Assembly: GCF_026686735.1 (NCBI RefSeq)
Contig: NZ_CP113432.1
Coordinates: forward strand, 2,046,001 to 2,110,000
Reading direction: 5' to 3'
From: Pseudomonas triclosanedens
Lineage (GTDB): Bacteria; Pseudomonadota; Gammaproteobacteria; Pseudomonadales; Pseudomonadaceae
Length of the DNA: 64,000 bases
The notes under the pieces are model-generated. The model was not told the origin of the DNA and did not search any database. It saw only the letters and a program-made list of their open reading frames with translations. Within the stretch, counting starts at the first letter, position 1. The number at the start of each line of letters is the position of its first letter. This document shows, piece by piece, positions 1 through 7,423 of this stretch. A program made the position numbers and the translations under genes.

Positions 1-842
1 TGGTCGCTGGCTTCCAGGGTGTCGACGAACACGGCAACATCACCACGCTCGGCCGTGGCGGTTCCGATACCACCGGTGTGGCCCTGGCGGCGGCGCTGAA
101 GGCCGACGAATGCCAGATCTACACTGACGTAGATGGTGTCTACACCACCGATCCGCGCGTAGTGCCGCAGGCTCGCCGCCTGGACAAGATCACCTTCGAA
201 GAGATGCTGGAAATGGCCAGTCTCGGCTCCAAGGTGCTGCAGATCCGCTCGGTGGAGTTCGCCGGCAAGTACAACGTCCCGCTGCGCGTACTGCACAGCT
301 TCCAGGAGGGTCCGGGCACCCTCATTACCCTTGATGAAGAGGAATCCATGGAACAGCCGATCATCTCCGGCATCGCCTTCAATCGCGACGAAGCCAAGCT
401 GACCATCCGTGGCGTACCGGATACTCCCGGCGTTGCTTTCAAGATTCTTGGTCCGATCAGCGCTGCCAATTTCGAAGTCGACATGATCGTGCAGAACGTT
501 TCGCACGATAACACCACCGATTTCACCTTCACCGTGCACCGCAACGACTACCAGGGTGCTCTGGAAATCCTCAAGCAGACCGCCGCCAACATCGGTGCGC
601 GTGAAGCTTCCGGCGACACCAACATCGCCAAGGTTTCCATTGTCGGCGTTGGCATGCGCTCTCATGCGGGCGTTGCCAGCCGTATGTTCGAAGCGCTGGC
701 CAAGGAATCGATCAATATCCAGATGATCTCCACCTCCGAGATCAAGGTTTCCGTGGTTATCGAAGAGAAGTACCTCGAACTGGCGGTACGTGCTCTGCAC
801 ACGGCATTTGAGCTGGACGCCCCGGCCCGACAGGGCGAGTGA
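1..842 (+). CDS. lysC: Aspartate kinase, 3' part (5' end outside window)
   Basis: Phosphorylates aspartate in the first step of lysine, threonine and methionine synthesis in the cytoplasm. The open frame starts at base 3 and enters the window inside the kinase domain: the GRGGSDTTG and [12 protein letters not shown] motifs are close to the start. Two ACT regulatory domains follow (about bases 360-590 and 610-830), as expected for a lysine/threonine-inhibited enzyme. rsmA lies downstream, as in P. aeruginosa. An internal ATG at 348 with an upstream GAAGAGGA could start a separate ACT-only beta subunit (see findings). Identity is clear; only the N-terminal half is missing. Confidence 0.97.
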   Translation, partial: VAGFQGVDEHGNITTLGRGGSDTTGVALAAALKADECQIYTDVDGVYTTDPRVVPQARRLDKITFEEMLEMASLGSKVLQIRSVEFAGKYNVPLRVLHSFQEGPGTLITLDEEESMEQPIISGIAFNRDEAKLTIRGVPDTPGVAFKILGPISAANFEVDMIVQNVSHDNTTDFTFTVHRNDYQGALEILKQTAANIGAREASGDTNIAKVSIVGVGMRSHAGVASRMFEALAKESINIQMISTSEIKVSVVIEEKYLELAVRALHTAFELDAPARQGE

Positions 843-857
843 GGGGAGTCGAATTCG

Positions 858-886
858 AAAGGCGCGGCTAATCCGCGCCTTTTGTC
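858..886 (+). terminator. Rho-independent terminator of lysC
   Basis: A perfect stem AAAGGCGCGG / CCGCGCCTTT with a 4-5 base loop starts 16 bases after the lysC stop and runs into a T-rich tract. It separates lysC from rsmA. Confidence 0.85.
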
Positions 887-1027
887 GTTTTTGACTGCCC
901 AGTAGGAACTTTCTTTCCGACAGGACTGGTCAATACTTGGGTGAAGGGTTCGTGCACTTGATCTATACGAATCTGCCACCATTTCTTTTTTGCAGACTGT
1001 TTATCCGTAATACGTAAGGAGAAAGGA

Positions 1028-1213
1028 ATGCTGATTCTGACTCGCCGGGTCGGAGAGACCCTGATGGTGGGTGACGACGTCACCGTGACTGTGCTGGGCG
1101 TTAAAGGAAATCAGGTGCGAATCGGCGTGAATGCGCCGAAGGAAGTTGCTGTGCACCGTGAAGAGATCTACCAGCGGATCCAGAAAGAGAAAGACCAAGA
1201 ACCAAACCATTAA
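1028..1213 (+). CDS. rsmA: CsrA/RsmA carbon storage and post-transcriptional regulator
   Basis: A 61-residue RNA-binding protein that blocks ribosome access on GGA-containing leaders. In pseudomonads it represses exopolysaccharide, quorum-sensing and type VI functions and is titrated by RsmY/RsmZ-type RNAs. The start is [12 protein letters not shown], followed by [15 protein letters not shown] and the [10 protein letters not shown] segment that carries the RNA-contacting arginine. A strong ribosome site (AAGGAG) lies 6 bases before the ATG. About 185 bases separate it from lysC with a terminator between, so it has its own promoter. Length is normal for the family. Confidence 0.98.
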   Translation: MLILTRRVGETLMVGDDVTVTVLGVKGNQVRIGVNAPKEVAVHREEIYQRIQKEKDQEPNH

Positions 1214-1231
1214 TTTTTCTAAAATTTTTCT

Positions 1232-1266
1232 TTGCAAACGGGGAAAACATGGATATCATGCGCCCC
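1232..1266 (+). promoter_or_regulatory. Sigma70 promoter of tRNA-Ser
   Basis: TTGCAA (1232-1237), 16-base spacer, TATCAT (1254-1259), then the GC-rich discriminator GCGCCCC, typical of stringently controlled stable-RNA promoters. It lies just before the tRNA. Confidence 0.6.
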
Positions 1267-1273
1267 GTGTTGC

Positions 1274-1366
<93 letters not shown>

Positions 1367-1430
1367 GCAACTCCTAGTTGCAATGCGCATGTCCAGATAC
1401 GTAAGTGTCTGAAATGATTGAAAAATCATG

Positions 1431-1468
1431 TTGACAAAGAAAGCGCATGAAACTAGAATTTGCGCCCT
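1431..1468 (+). promoter_or_regulatory. Sigma70 promoter of tRNA-Arg
   Basis: Consensus TTGACA (1431-1436), 17-base spacer, TAGAAT (1454-1459), then a GC-rich discriminator (GCGCCC). It starts the first tRNA-Arg gene and probably also reads through the second. Confidence 0.75.
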
Positions 1469-1475
1469 CATCAGC

Positions 1476-1552
1476 GCACTCATAGCTCAGCTGGATAGAG
1501 TACTCGGCTACGAACCGAGCGGTCGGAGGTTCGAATCCTCCTGAGTGCGCCA
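1476..1552 (+). tRNA. tRNA-Arg (anticodon ACG), copy 1
   Basis: Acceptor GCACTCA pairs with TGAGTGC, followed by G and CCA. The anticodon arm CTCGG-CTACGAA-CCGAG gives ACG, which is normally deaminated to ICG for CGU/CGC/CGA codons. 77 bases, CCA encoded, T-loop GTTCGAATC. Confidence 0.97.
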
Positions 1553-1650
1553 TATGCGAGGCAACGCGAAAGCGAGGCTTCAGTGGCAGAAGGGCAGATG
1601 CCTGGCTTGCTGCAACCAGTTGGTGAATCTGGTTAAACTGCACCGACGAC

Positions 1651-1727
1651 GCACTCATAGCTCAGCTGGATAGAGTACTCGGCTACGAACCGAGCGGTCG
1701 GAGGTTCGAATCCTCCTGAGTGCGCCA
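1651..1727 (+). tRNA. tRNA-Arg (anticodon ACG), copy 2
   Basis: Identical over its 77 bases to the copy at 1476-1552, 98 bases further on. No convincing promoter lies in the spacer, so co-transcription with copy 1 is likely. A terminator follows directly. Confidence 0.97.
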
Positions 1728-1733
1728 ATATAC

Positions 1734-1767
1734 GAAGGGCCTGCAGAAATGCAGGCCCTTTTTCTTT
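1734..1767 (+). terminator. Rho-independent terminator of the tRNA cluster
   Basis: Stem GGGCCTGC (1737-1744), loop AGAAAT, GCAGGCCC (1751-1758), then a T run. It ends the Ser-Arg-Arg tRNA transcript and faces the convergent DUF4124 gene. Confidence 0.85.
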
Positions 1768-1779
1768 TGCGTCGATTTT

Positions 1780-2295
1780 CTAGCGTTTCTTCTTGCCTAT
1801 CACGCAGCCGTCCTCGTCGAAGGAGACCGTGCGCGCGCCACGTCCACGTTGCTTGTCGGCCTTGTAGTGGAAATGCGTGCTGCCGTTCTGCTGGCTTATA
1901 GTGTCAGGCCTGCCCAGCGCGCTCTCCACATCGCTTCTGGTCATGCCAGCCTTGATCCTGCCCTCGATGATCGCCTTGCGCCGCTCGCCTCCGACAACGC
2001 GATTGCCGCACTCGTTCTGGTGCTCTCCAACGACTACTACTTCGTTGCTCTTGCCGTGCCCGCCCTTTGGGCGAGTCGCGGGACCGCTTGCAGGCTTGAC
2101 CTTGGCCATCGGTACCGGAGTTCCGGTGCCAGGGGAGGGGTTGAAGGCCTCCTGGATGTTCTGATGCTGGTTCGGTGTGCAGCCATACTGGCTGAAGGTT
2201 ATTTTCCCTGCCTCGTTAGTGCAGCGGAACACGGTGGCTGCTTCACTCGTCGGTAACATAATGAACAGGGTCAGGAACGCGATTCCTGGGCGCAT
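1780..2295 (-). CDS. Secreted DUF4124 protein with BamE-like C-terminal region
   Basis: 171 residues. The N-terminal MRPGIAFLTLF...TSEA looks like a signal peptide, with cleavage near residue 19-20, so it is likely periplasmic. A DUF4124 motif follows (TVFRCTNEAGKITFSQYGC). A Pro/Gly-rich linker leads to a C-terminal GMTRSDVESALGRPD segment resembling the SmpA/BamE fold, and it ends in a basic GKKKR tail. Paired cysteines (FRC, YGC, NEC, DGC) suggest disulfides. It stands alone, convergent with the tRNA cluster. The function of DUF4124 is unknown; I give no substrate or partner. Confidence 0.8.
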   Translation of the reverse strand: MRPGIAFLTLFIMLPTSEAATVFRCTNEAGKITFSQYGCTPNQHQNIQEAFNPSPGTGTPVPMAKVKPASGPATRPKGGHGKSNEVVVVGEHQNECGNRVVGGERRKAIIEGRIKAGMTRSDVESALGRPDTISQQNGSTHFHYKADKQRGRGARTVSFDEDGCVIGKKKR

Positions 2296-2616
2296 GCTGG
2301 GTCCTCCATGACAGGCCTCGCTCCCAGATTAACGGGTTTGTTTGTAGGGTTGGGCTGGGTGTCTTGTCAGACTATTCGTGCGTCGAACCTGCAATGACCC
2401 GGTAATGAGCTTTCAAGCGCAAGCGGTTGTTCTAGCCGCGATTTTGTAACGCGTCCCGCACACCGGAGTGTTATTATTTCCCACATCTGCCCTCGATGGG
2501 CGCATGGGACACCACCATGGACTTACCCAGTAGTTACTCAGAACCCCGATTGCGTACACACGACCTGATGTATTGATCCCCTCTGGCGCGTTCTGCCACT
2601 GGGGGTGGAGCGTGCT
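2296..2616. other. Intergenic region DUF4124-mgtE, mgtE leader
   Basis: About 320 bases holding divergent control regions for the DUF4124 gene and mgtE. I see no strong sigma70 match. The part nearest mgtE contains a small hairpin (GCCC TCGAT GGGC, about 2489-2502) and a 19-codon frame (2517-2576), listed separately. No known riboswitch consensus was recognised. Confidence 0.4.
2517..2576 (+). CDS. Possible leader peptide upstream of mgtE
   Basis: A 19-residue frame, MDLPSSYSEPRLRTHDLMY, ends 40 bases before the mgtE start. It carries acidic residues and prolines near its start (DLP, SEP), the kind of sequence that controls ribosome stability in the Salmonella mgtL and corL leaders at low Mg2+. 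The ribosome site is weak (GGGAC 6 bases upstream), and a second, overlapping short frame starts at 2504. Translation and function are inference. It could be chance. Confidence 0.3.
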   Translation: MDLPSSYSEPRLRTHDLMY

Positions 2617-4059
2617 ATGACCGAAGTAGAAGCCAAAAAGCCGCAGGAAAGCTTGCAGGACCGCCTCAACCAGGTGGTCGACCTGCTGCACAAGCACAAG
2701 CTGGTGGAAGATCTGACTCATCGTCAGGAAGGCCAGCATCACGATCTCGTTGAAAATCTGGTGCACCGCCAGAACCTTGCCGAACTGCAGCGCAAGCTTG
2801 AAGAGCTGCACCCGGCAGACATCGCCCATATCCTCGAATCGCTGCCTCTGGATGACCGTTTGACAGTCTGGCAGTTGGTAAAGGCCGAGCGCGACGGCGA
2901 TATCCTCCTCGAAGTATCCGACGCCGTACGGGAAACCCTGATCGCCGACATGGACGATCACGAAATTCTCGCCGCCGCCAAGGAGATGGATGCCGACGAG
3001 CTGGCCGACCTGGCTCCGGAGTTGCCGCGCGACGTAGTCCATGAGCTGATGGAAAGCCTCGATGCGCAGCAGCGCGAGCGAGTGCGCTCGGCGCTGTCCT
3101 ATGAGGAGGATCAGGTCGGTGCGTTGATGGACTTCGAGATGGTTACCATCCGCGACGACGTTAGCCTGGAAGTGGTGCTGCGCTACCTGCGTCGCCTCAA
3201 GGAGCTGCCCGGTCATACTGACAAGCTGTTCGTGGTCGACTACGACGGTGTGCTCAAGGGTGTGTTGCCGATCAAGCGCCTGCTGGTCAATGATCCTGAC
3301 AAGGACGTGGCCGAAGTCATGGCCACGGATCCGGTGACCTTCACTCCGGACGAGGACGGTTACGACGCCGCCCAGGCCTTCGAGCGCTACGACTTGATTT
3401 CTGCGCCCGTAGTGGACAAGAACGGCAAGCTCATCGGTCGTCTGACCATCGACGAGATGGTCGACCTTATCCGCGAGGAGAGCGAGACCGAAGTGCTCAA
3501 CATGGCCGGTCTGCGGGAGGAGGAAGATATCTTTGCCTCAGTCTGGAAGTCCGTGCGAAACCGTTGGGCTTGGCTGGCGACCAACCTGATCACCGCCTTC
3601 ATCGCTTCGCGGGTCATCGGCCTGTTCGAAGGCTCGATCGAGAAGCTGGTGGCTCTCGCAGCGCTGATGCCCATTGTGGCAGGCATTGGCGGTAACTCCG
3701 GCAATCAGACTATCACCATGATCGTGCGCGCGATGGCGCTGGATCAGGTGCAGGTCAACAGCGCCAACCGCCTGCTGCGCAAGGAGCTTGGCGTGGCGCT
3801 GGTGAACGGCCTGGTGTGGGGCGGGGTGATCGGCCTGGTTGCCTTCTACCTTTACGGCAACTGGGAGCTGGGCGCAGTGATGACCGGTGCGATGACCCTA
3901 AACCTGCTGCTGGCGGCGTTGATGGGCGTGCTGATCCCAATGACGCTGTTGCGCCTGGGGCGCGACCCGGCAATGGGCTCCAGTGTGATGATTACCGCTA
4001 TGACCGATAGCGGTGGTTTCTTCATCTTCCTCGGGCTGGCTACGTTGTTCCTGATGTAG
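2617..4059 (+). CDS. mgtE: Magnesium transporter MgtE
   Basis: Inner-membrane Mg2+ channel that closes when cytosolic Mg2+ binds its regulatory domains. An N-terminal superhelical MgtE_N domain (about residues 40-145) is followed by two CBS domains (about 150-275), a connecting helix and a five-helix membrane domain from about residue 320. The pore segment GIGGNSGNQT is present. The ATG at 2617 is preferred over the upstream GTG at 2605 because GGGGGTGGAG sits 6 bases before it and MTEVEAKKPQ matches P. aeruginosa MgtE. The gene is monocistronic with its own terminator. Full length, 480 residues. Confidence 0.95.
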   Translation: MTEVEAKKPQESLQDRLNQVVDLLHKHKLVEDLTHRQEGQHHDLVENLVHRQNLAELQRKLEELHPADIAHILESLPLDDRLTVWQLVKAERDGDILLEVSDAVRETLIADMDDHEILAAAKEMDADELADLAPELPRDVVHELMESLDAQQRERVRSALSYEEDQVGALMDFEMVTIRDDVSLEVVLRYLRRLKELPGHTDKLFVVDYDGVLKGVLPIKRLLVNDPDKDVAEVMATDPVTFTPDEDGYDAAQAFERYDLISAPVVDKNGKLIGRLTIDEMVDLIREESETEVLNMAGLREEEDIFASVWKSVRNRWAWLATNLITAFIASRVIGLFEGSIEKLVALAALMPIVAGIGGNSGNQTITMIVRAMALDQVQVNSANRLLRKELGVALVNGLVWGGVIGLVAFYLYGNWELGAVMTGAMTLNLLLAALMGVLIPMTLLRLGRDPAMGSSVMITAMTDSGGFFIFLGLATLFLM

Positions 4060-4076
4060 TCCGTCCCGCCGAAAAG

Positions 4077-4100
4077 GCCGCCCGCGAGGCGGCTTTTTTG
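4077..4100 (+). terminator. Rho-independent terminator of mgtE
   Basis: Stem GCCGCC (4077-4082), loop CGCGA, GGCGGC (4088-4093), then six T. It starts 17 bases after the mgtE stop. Confidence 0.85.
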
Positions 4101-4137
4101 TACCTGGAATCTGTTGGCTTGGGGAAGTTCCGGGCAC

Positions 4138-4168
4138 GAAAAAGCCGGCTCAAGGCCGGCTCTTTCGT
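4138..4168 (-). terminator. Rho-independent terminator of amrZ
   Basis: Stem AGCCGGC (4144-4150), loop, GCCGGCT (4156-4162). On the minus strand it is followed by a T run (complement of 4139-4143). It lies just beyond the amrZ stop. Confidence 0.8.
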
Positions 4169-4180
4169 GCTGTAGACGAC

Positions 4181-4513
4181 TCAGGCGTCGTTCTGAGCCA
4201 TTTCGGCATCATGCGCGATCAGGGCGATCAGCGCATTCTGCTGGCGATGGGTCAGTTGGCGGAAGCGCTGCAGCAGCTCGCGCTCGTGCAGACTCAGTTC
4301 CGGGCTGTCCAGGCGAATGCCGAGATTATCCTGCAGCGCACCTTCCTGAAGCAGGCTCTGCTCGAGACGCGCGATGATCTCGGAGTTCATGCTGCGGTGG
4401 TGGCTGCGAGCGACTTCAGCGATACGCTCGCGCATGCCTTCGGGCAGACGTACGACGAATTTGTCAGCGGTGCGGCTGGAGTAGGTAGGGGTTGCCTGTT
4501 TCAGTGGGCGCAT
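4181..4513 (-). CDS. amrZ: AmrZ ribbon-helix-helix transcription regulator
   Basis: An Arc-type DNA-binding protein that in P. aeruginosa activates alginate genes, represses fleQ and flagella, and controls Psl, type IV pili and c-di-GMP genes. The 110-residue sequence begins [19 protein letters not shown]. The DNA-contacting beta-strand residues known for AmrZ (K18, V20, R22) are all present, followed by the two RHH helices and a C-terminal tetramerisation region. P. aeruginosa amrZ is AlgU-dependent. I could not find a convincing AlgU promoter upstream here. It has its own terminator and is divergent from phnN. Confidence 0.95.
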   Translation of the reverse strand: MRPLKQATPTYSSRTADKFVVRLPEGMRERIAEVARSHHRSMNSEIIARLEQSLLQEGALQDNLGIRLDSPELSLHERELLQRFRQLTHRQQNALIALIAHDAEMAQNDA

Positions 4514-4984
4514 ACATTAAACCTGTAAGTCAGGGAGGCCGATGCCAGGGGTCAGCGATTGTTCAGGCCCTTTGACAGCGTTTTCCGTTGGCCGTTCAGC
4601 GCGTCATCAGCGATTTTGAGAAAAATCATCAATAACTTGACGTCAATTCTGCGACATATTGTGGCGCGAGTGAAGGCTAAATGCCAGCACCAATCGTCCG
4701 AAATGCGACGCTCTCGGCAGACCTTTCTTTCGTTGGGATTTTTGAGGAAATGCCCAATGCAGACAGCGTAGACGAATTGTTACGGGCGCCGCGGTTCATC
4801 GGGCAAAGTGTTCGGAGGGCATTCCATTGCGGACACACATGATGGCACAACGAGCCCCTCGCGGGCAGAGGTGGATCATGGATTGGGATGATTCGGCGGG
4901 CGATTCTTCCGATCGCTGGCGGTATTATTCGTAATTGCGGACACACAAACGAATCAGCGCCGAGCCGCCGGCCCAGAGAGTGTC
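4514..4984. other. Intergenic region between divergent amrZ and phnN
   Basis: 471 bases without a supported gene. It is more AT-rich than its surroundings near 4615-4670 and contains the palindrome TTGACGTCAA (4637-4646) and a direct repeat ATTGCGGACACACA at 4826-4839 and 4934-4947. Autoregulatory AmrZ sites would be expected here by analogy with P. aeruginosa, but none can be assigned by eye. Confidence 0.5.
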
Positions 4985-5548
4985 ATGACTCCAGGCAGAC
5001 TCATTTACCTGATGGGCCCTTCCGGCTCCGGCAAGGACAGCCTGTTGCTGGCTGCTGCTGAGCCGTTGCTTGCCAGGGGGTGCCGCATTGCGCGGCGGGT
5101 CATCACACGCTCGGCGGAGGCGCGGGGCGAGGATGCGCAGTCGGTGACCGTGGAGGAGTTCGAGCGCCTGGAGCAGGGCGGCGCGTTCGCCATGAGCTGG
5201 CGTGCCAATGGCCTCCATTATGGCATTCCACTGGAAATCGACACCTGGCTGGCCGGCGGACATGACGTGTTGGTCAACGGTTCGCGCAAGTACCTGCCGA
5301 AAGCGCGGGAGCGCTATCCGTATCTCGTCGCCGTGCTGCTTCGGGTTGCGCCGGATGTCTTGCGCGCGCGCCTGGTTGCGCGCGGGCGGGAGACTCCGGC
5401 GCAGATCGAGGCGCGCCTTGCGCGCAATGCGCATTTTGCCGCCGGCTTGCCTGGGCCGCTAGTAGAGCTGGATAACTCGGTTTCGCTTGATATCACGGTG
5501 CGCAACCTGCTCGATTTGCTCGACGGCCCCACCGCAGAGGCTGGCTGA
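4985..5548 (+). CDS. phnN: Ribose 1,5-bisphosphate phosphokinase PhnN
   Basis: Makes phosphoribosyl diphosphate from ribose 1,5-bisphosphate, the last step of the C-P lyase route. 187 residues with a P-loop GPSGSGKD at residues 11-18 and a guanylate-kinase-like core (VITRSAEARGED; NGLHYGIP; an RARLVARGRE lid). No other phn C-P lyase genes are in the window. In P. aeruginosa phnN belongs to the phnC-P operon that adjoins amrZ, so amrZ next to phnN may be what remains of that arrangement. It reads away from amrZ and ends just before the convergent GNAT gene. Confidence 0.9.
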   Translation: MTPGRLIYLMGPSGSGKDSLLLAAAEPLLARGCRIARRVITRSAEARGEDAQSVTVEEFERLEQGGAFAMSWRANGLHYGIPLEIDTWLAGGHDVLVNGSRKYLPKARERYPYLVAVLLRVAPDVLRARLVARGRETPAQIEARLARNAHFAAGLPGPLVELDNSVSLDITVRNLLDLLDGPTAEAG

Positions 5549-5554
5549 GCCCGC

Positions 5555-6040
5555 TCAGTCCAGGTGCAGCGCCAGGCTTACGCCGTGCGGTGCGAACCCC
5601 ATCGCCGCGTAGAAACGATGGGCCATCTCCCGGTCCTGATGGCTGGATAGCGCGAGCTTGTAGCAGTTCCAGCCGCGCGCCCATTCCTCCGCGCGCCGGA
5701 TCAGCGCCTGGCCGACGCCCTGGCCGCGTGCGCGGCTGTCCACCACCATGTCTTCGAGGATCGCCGAACGTGCGAAGCCGTGGGCAATGTGCTCGATGAG
5801 GTGCAGGGTGCAGGTGCCCAGCAGGTTGCCGTCGCGCTCGGCAACCAGCGTTACTCGGCTCGGGCGCTGATTGCCCAATTCGAGGGCGAGCAGCGCGGTG
5901 TCGGGACGCGGATCGTGGGCGCCCAGTTGTTGCAGCAGTGGTGCGAGGGCCGGGGCGTCGTCCGGCGTGGCGACGCGCACGTCGAAGGTGGCGAACGGCG
6001 AGTCGGGTGTCGCTTCGTGGCTCGGTGCGTTGCTGTTCAC
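5555..6040 (-). CDS. GNAT family N-acetyltransferase
   Basis: 161 residues. The GNAT core is visible: VRVATPDDAPALAPLL at the start, then LGTCTLHLI, the acetyl-CoA pyrophosphate loop RARGQGVGQALIRRA, and the C-terminal HRFYAAMGF motif. The GTG at 6040 is chosen because AAAGGGGG lies just upstream. The frame stays open further upstream but runs antisense through tRNA-Arg, which cannot be coding. The substrate is unknown. Members of this type often modify small amines or antibiotics, but nothing here shows which. Confidence 0.85.
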   Translation of the reverse strand: MNSNAPSHEATPDSPFATFDVRVATPDDAPALAPLLQQLGAHDPRPDTALLALELGNQRPSRVTLVAERDGNLLGTCTLHLIEHIAHGFARSAILEDMVVDSRARGQGVGQALIRRAEEWARGWNCYKLALSSHQDREMAHRFYAAMGFAPHGVSLALHLD

Positions 6041-6091
6041 GGCAATTCCCCCTTTGTTGGGAAAATTATGGACTCGAGTGGTGGCAGCGGC

Positions 6092-6127
6092 ATGACAAAT
6101 TCGTCGTCGATGGTTAACATGCCGCCC
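6092..6127 (+). promoter_or_regulatory. Sigma70 promoter of tRNA-Arg(CCU)
   Basis: ATGACA (6092-6097), 17-base spacer, TAACAT (6115-6120), then the GC-rich discriminator GCCGCCC, just before the tRNA. Confidence 0.55.
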
Positions 6128-6133
6128 GACCGT

Positions 6134-6210
6134 GTCCCGGTAGCTCAATTGGATAGAGCGTCCCCCTCCTAAGGGGAAGGTTGGAGGTTCGACCCCTCTC
6201 CGGGACACCA
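6134..6210 (+). tRNA. tRNA-Arg (anticodon CCU)
   Basis: Acceptor GTCCCGG pairs with CCGGGAC, followed by A and an encoded CCA. The anticodon arm TCCCC-CTCCTAA-GGGGA gives CCU, reading AGG. 77 bases. Confidence 0.96.
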
Positions 6211-6217
6211 GCATGCC

Positions 6218-6244
6218 AAGGTCCGCATCAGCGGGCCTTTTTTC
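6218..6244 (+). terminator. Rho-independent terminator of tRNA-Arg(CCU)
   Basis: Stem AAGGTCCGC (6218-6226), loop ATCA, GCGGGCCTT (6231-6239, one G-T pair), then a T tract. Confidence 0.8.
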
Positions 6245-6247
6245 GTT

Positions 6248-7318
6248 TCAGGGGGCATAGGTCACCCGGTTCCTGCCATTGTGCTTCGAGTCGTACAGCG
6301 CCCGGTCGGCCTTGATCAGCATCTGGCTTAGCGTGCTGTCCACGGTCAGGTGCGCGAGTCCCAGGCTGATGGTGACTGCTGGCTTTCCGGGTAGCGCGGC
6401 GGTGGCGCTGCGCAGTCTTTCCATGCGTACCTGGGCCTCCTCGGCTGTCATTCCCCAGAGAAAGATGCCGAACTCTTCTCCTCCGAGGCGGGCGATCTCG
6501 AATTCGCCCAGCTCACTCTCGATCTTCTGCGCAACGCGAGTCAGCACCTCGTCGCCGATGTCGTGGCCGTAAGCGTCGTTTACCCGTTTGAAATGATCTA
6601 TATCGACCATTGCCAGGTAGCGCTCGGTGCTGGTGTCCTCGTTCAGCCTGCGTGTGACCCGGGTCATGAATGAGCGGCGGTTGGGGATGCCGGTGAGTGC
6701 GTCGAGGTAAGCCTGGTCCAGCAACAGCCGCGCCATCGCATAGTTGTACAGTTTGGCGTTGTGCAGGTGGTGGAAGATGTAGACCGACAGCGCGCTGATG
6801 AACAGCGGGTAGCAGACCAGCAGGCTGCGGCGCTCGTCAAAGTCGGGGACATCGCCAAGCAACGGATTGAGTAGAACCCAGGTCACCGCCAGAACCGAGA
6901 AGAACGCCGGCCGGCTGAGCGGCATCGCTGTGGCGCTGTAGAGCACGGTCGAGGCGGCGATCACCAGCCAGGCGGGACGAAGGCTATTGGGCAGCCCTTC
7001 GATCACCATGCGCGCGCCCAGTCCGAAAGTGATGACGAACAACAGGTTGATCACATAGAAGTGCCGTGCCTTGCGGGTCAGGGCCGCAAGGGCGGCGAGG
7101 GCGGCGAAGACCGCGAGGTAGAGCACCGAGATGTAGCTGAAACCCTGGCCGGCCTGGAAGCTGACGATCAGGTCGAGCAGGAACCACATACAGATGCTGA
7201 CGTAGAGCACCAGCATGCTGAAGCTGTGAAGCCGCTCGAAATCGTGCTGGAGGAACTCGGTTCGCAGCTCGTTCGAAATGCGCTGCTTCAGTACTTCGGA
7301 TTCGATCGTTTTGAACAT
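6248..7318 (-). CDS. Membrane diguanylate cyclase (GGDEF), last gene of the nfr-type operon
   Basis: Makes c-di-GMP from two GTP at the inner membrane. Six predicted membrane helices occupy about residues 30-205, followed by a GGDEF domain with an intact GGEEF signature at residues 279-283, so it should be catalytically active. The RxxD inhibitory site that normally sits five residues before GGDEF is absent (LGEF instead), suggesting no product inhibition. The ATG at 7318 (MFKTIESE) is chosen because the helices start soon after it. The frame is open to 7396. It lies 105 bases after the DUF4434 gene, downstream of a c-di-GMP-binding synthase (NfrB). Confidence 0.9.
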   Translation of the reverse strand: MFKTIESEVLKQRISNELRTEFLQHDFERLHSFSMLVLYVSICMWFLLDLIVSFQAGQGFSYISVLYLAVFAALAALAALTRKARHFYVINLLFVITFGLGARMVIEGLPNSLRPAWLVIAASTVLYSATAMPLSRPAFFSVLAVTWVLLNPLLGDVPDFDERRSLLVCYPLFISALSVYIFHHLHNAKLYNYAMARLLLDQAYLDALTGIPNRRSFMTRVTRRLNEDTSTERYLAMVDIDHFKRVNDAYGHDIGDEVLTRVAQKIESELGEFEIARLGGEEFGIFLWGMTAEEAQVRMERLRSATAALPGKPAVTISLGLAHLTVDSTLSQMLIKADRALYDSKHNGRNRVTYAP

Positions 7319-7423
7319 GAACCGCCCTGTGCGAGTGTGGGATCGCTCGCGCGACAATAGCCGAACTCGTGTACCCCGCGCGACGCGTCGTCGCACGCGC
7401 GCGCAGGGAAGGCACGACCGAGT

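Noticed and set aside
2504..2533. Second short frame MGHHHGLTQ upstream of mgtE
   Set aside because: Nine codons, no ribosome site, and it overlaps the better leader candidate out of frame. The His run is probably chance.
4637..4646. Palindrome TTGACGTCAA upstream of amrZ as an operator or -35 element
   Set aside because: A single 10-base palindrome with no matching -10 at proper spacing on either strand; expected by chance in an AT-richer region.
6041..6214. N-terminal extension of the GNAT gene across tRNA-Arg(CCU)
   Set aside because: The extra codons are antisense to a valid tRNA, and a good ribosome site marks GTG at 6040 as the start.
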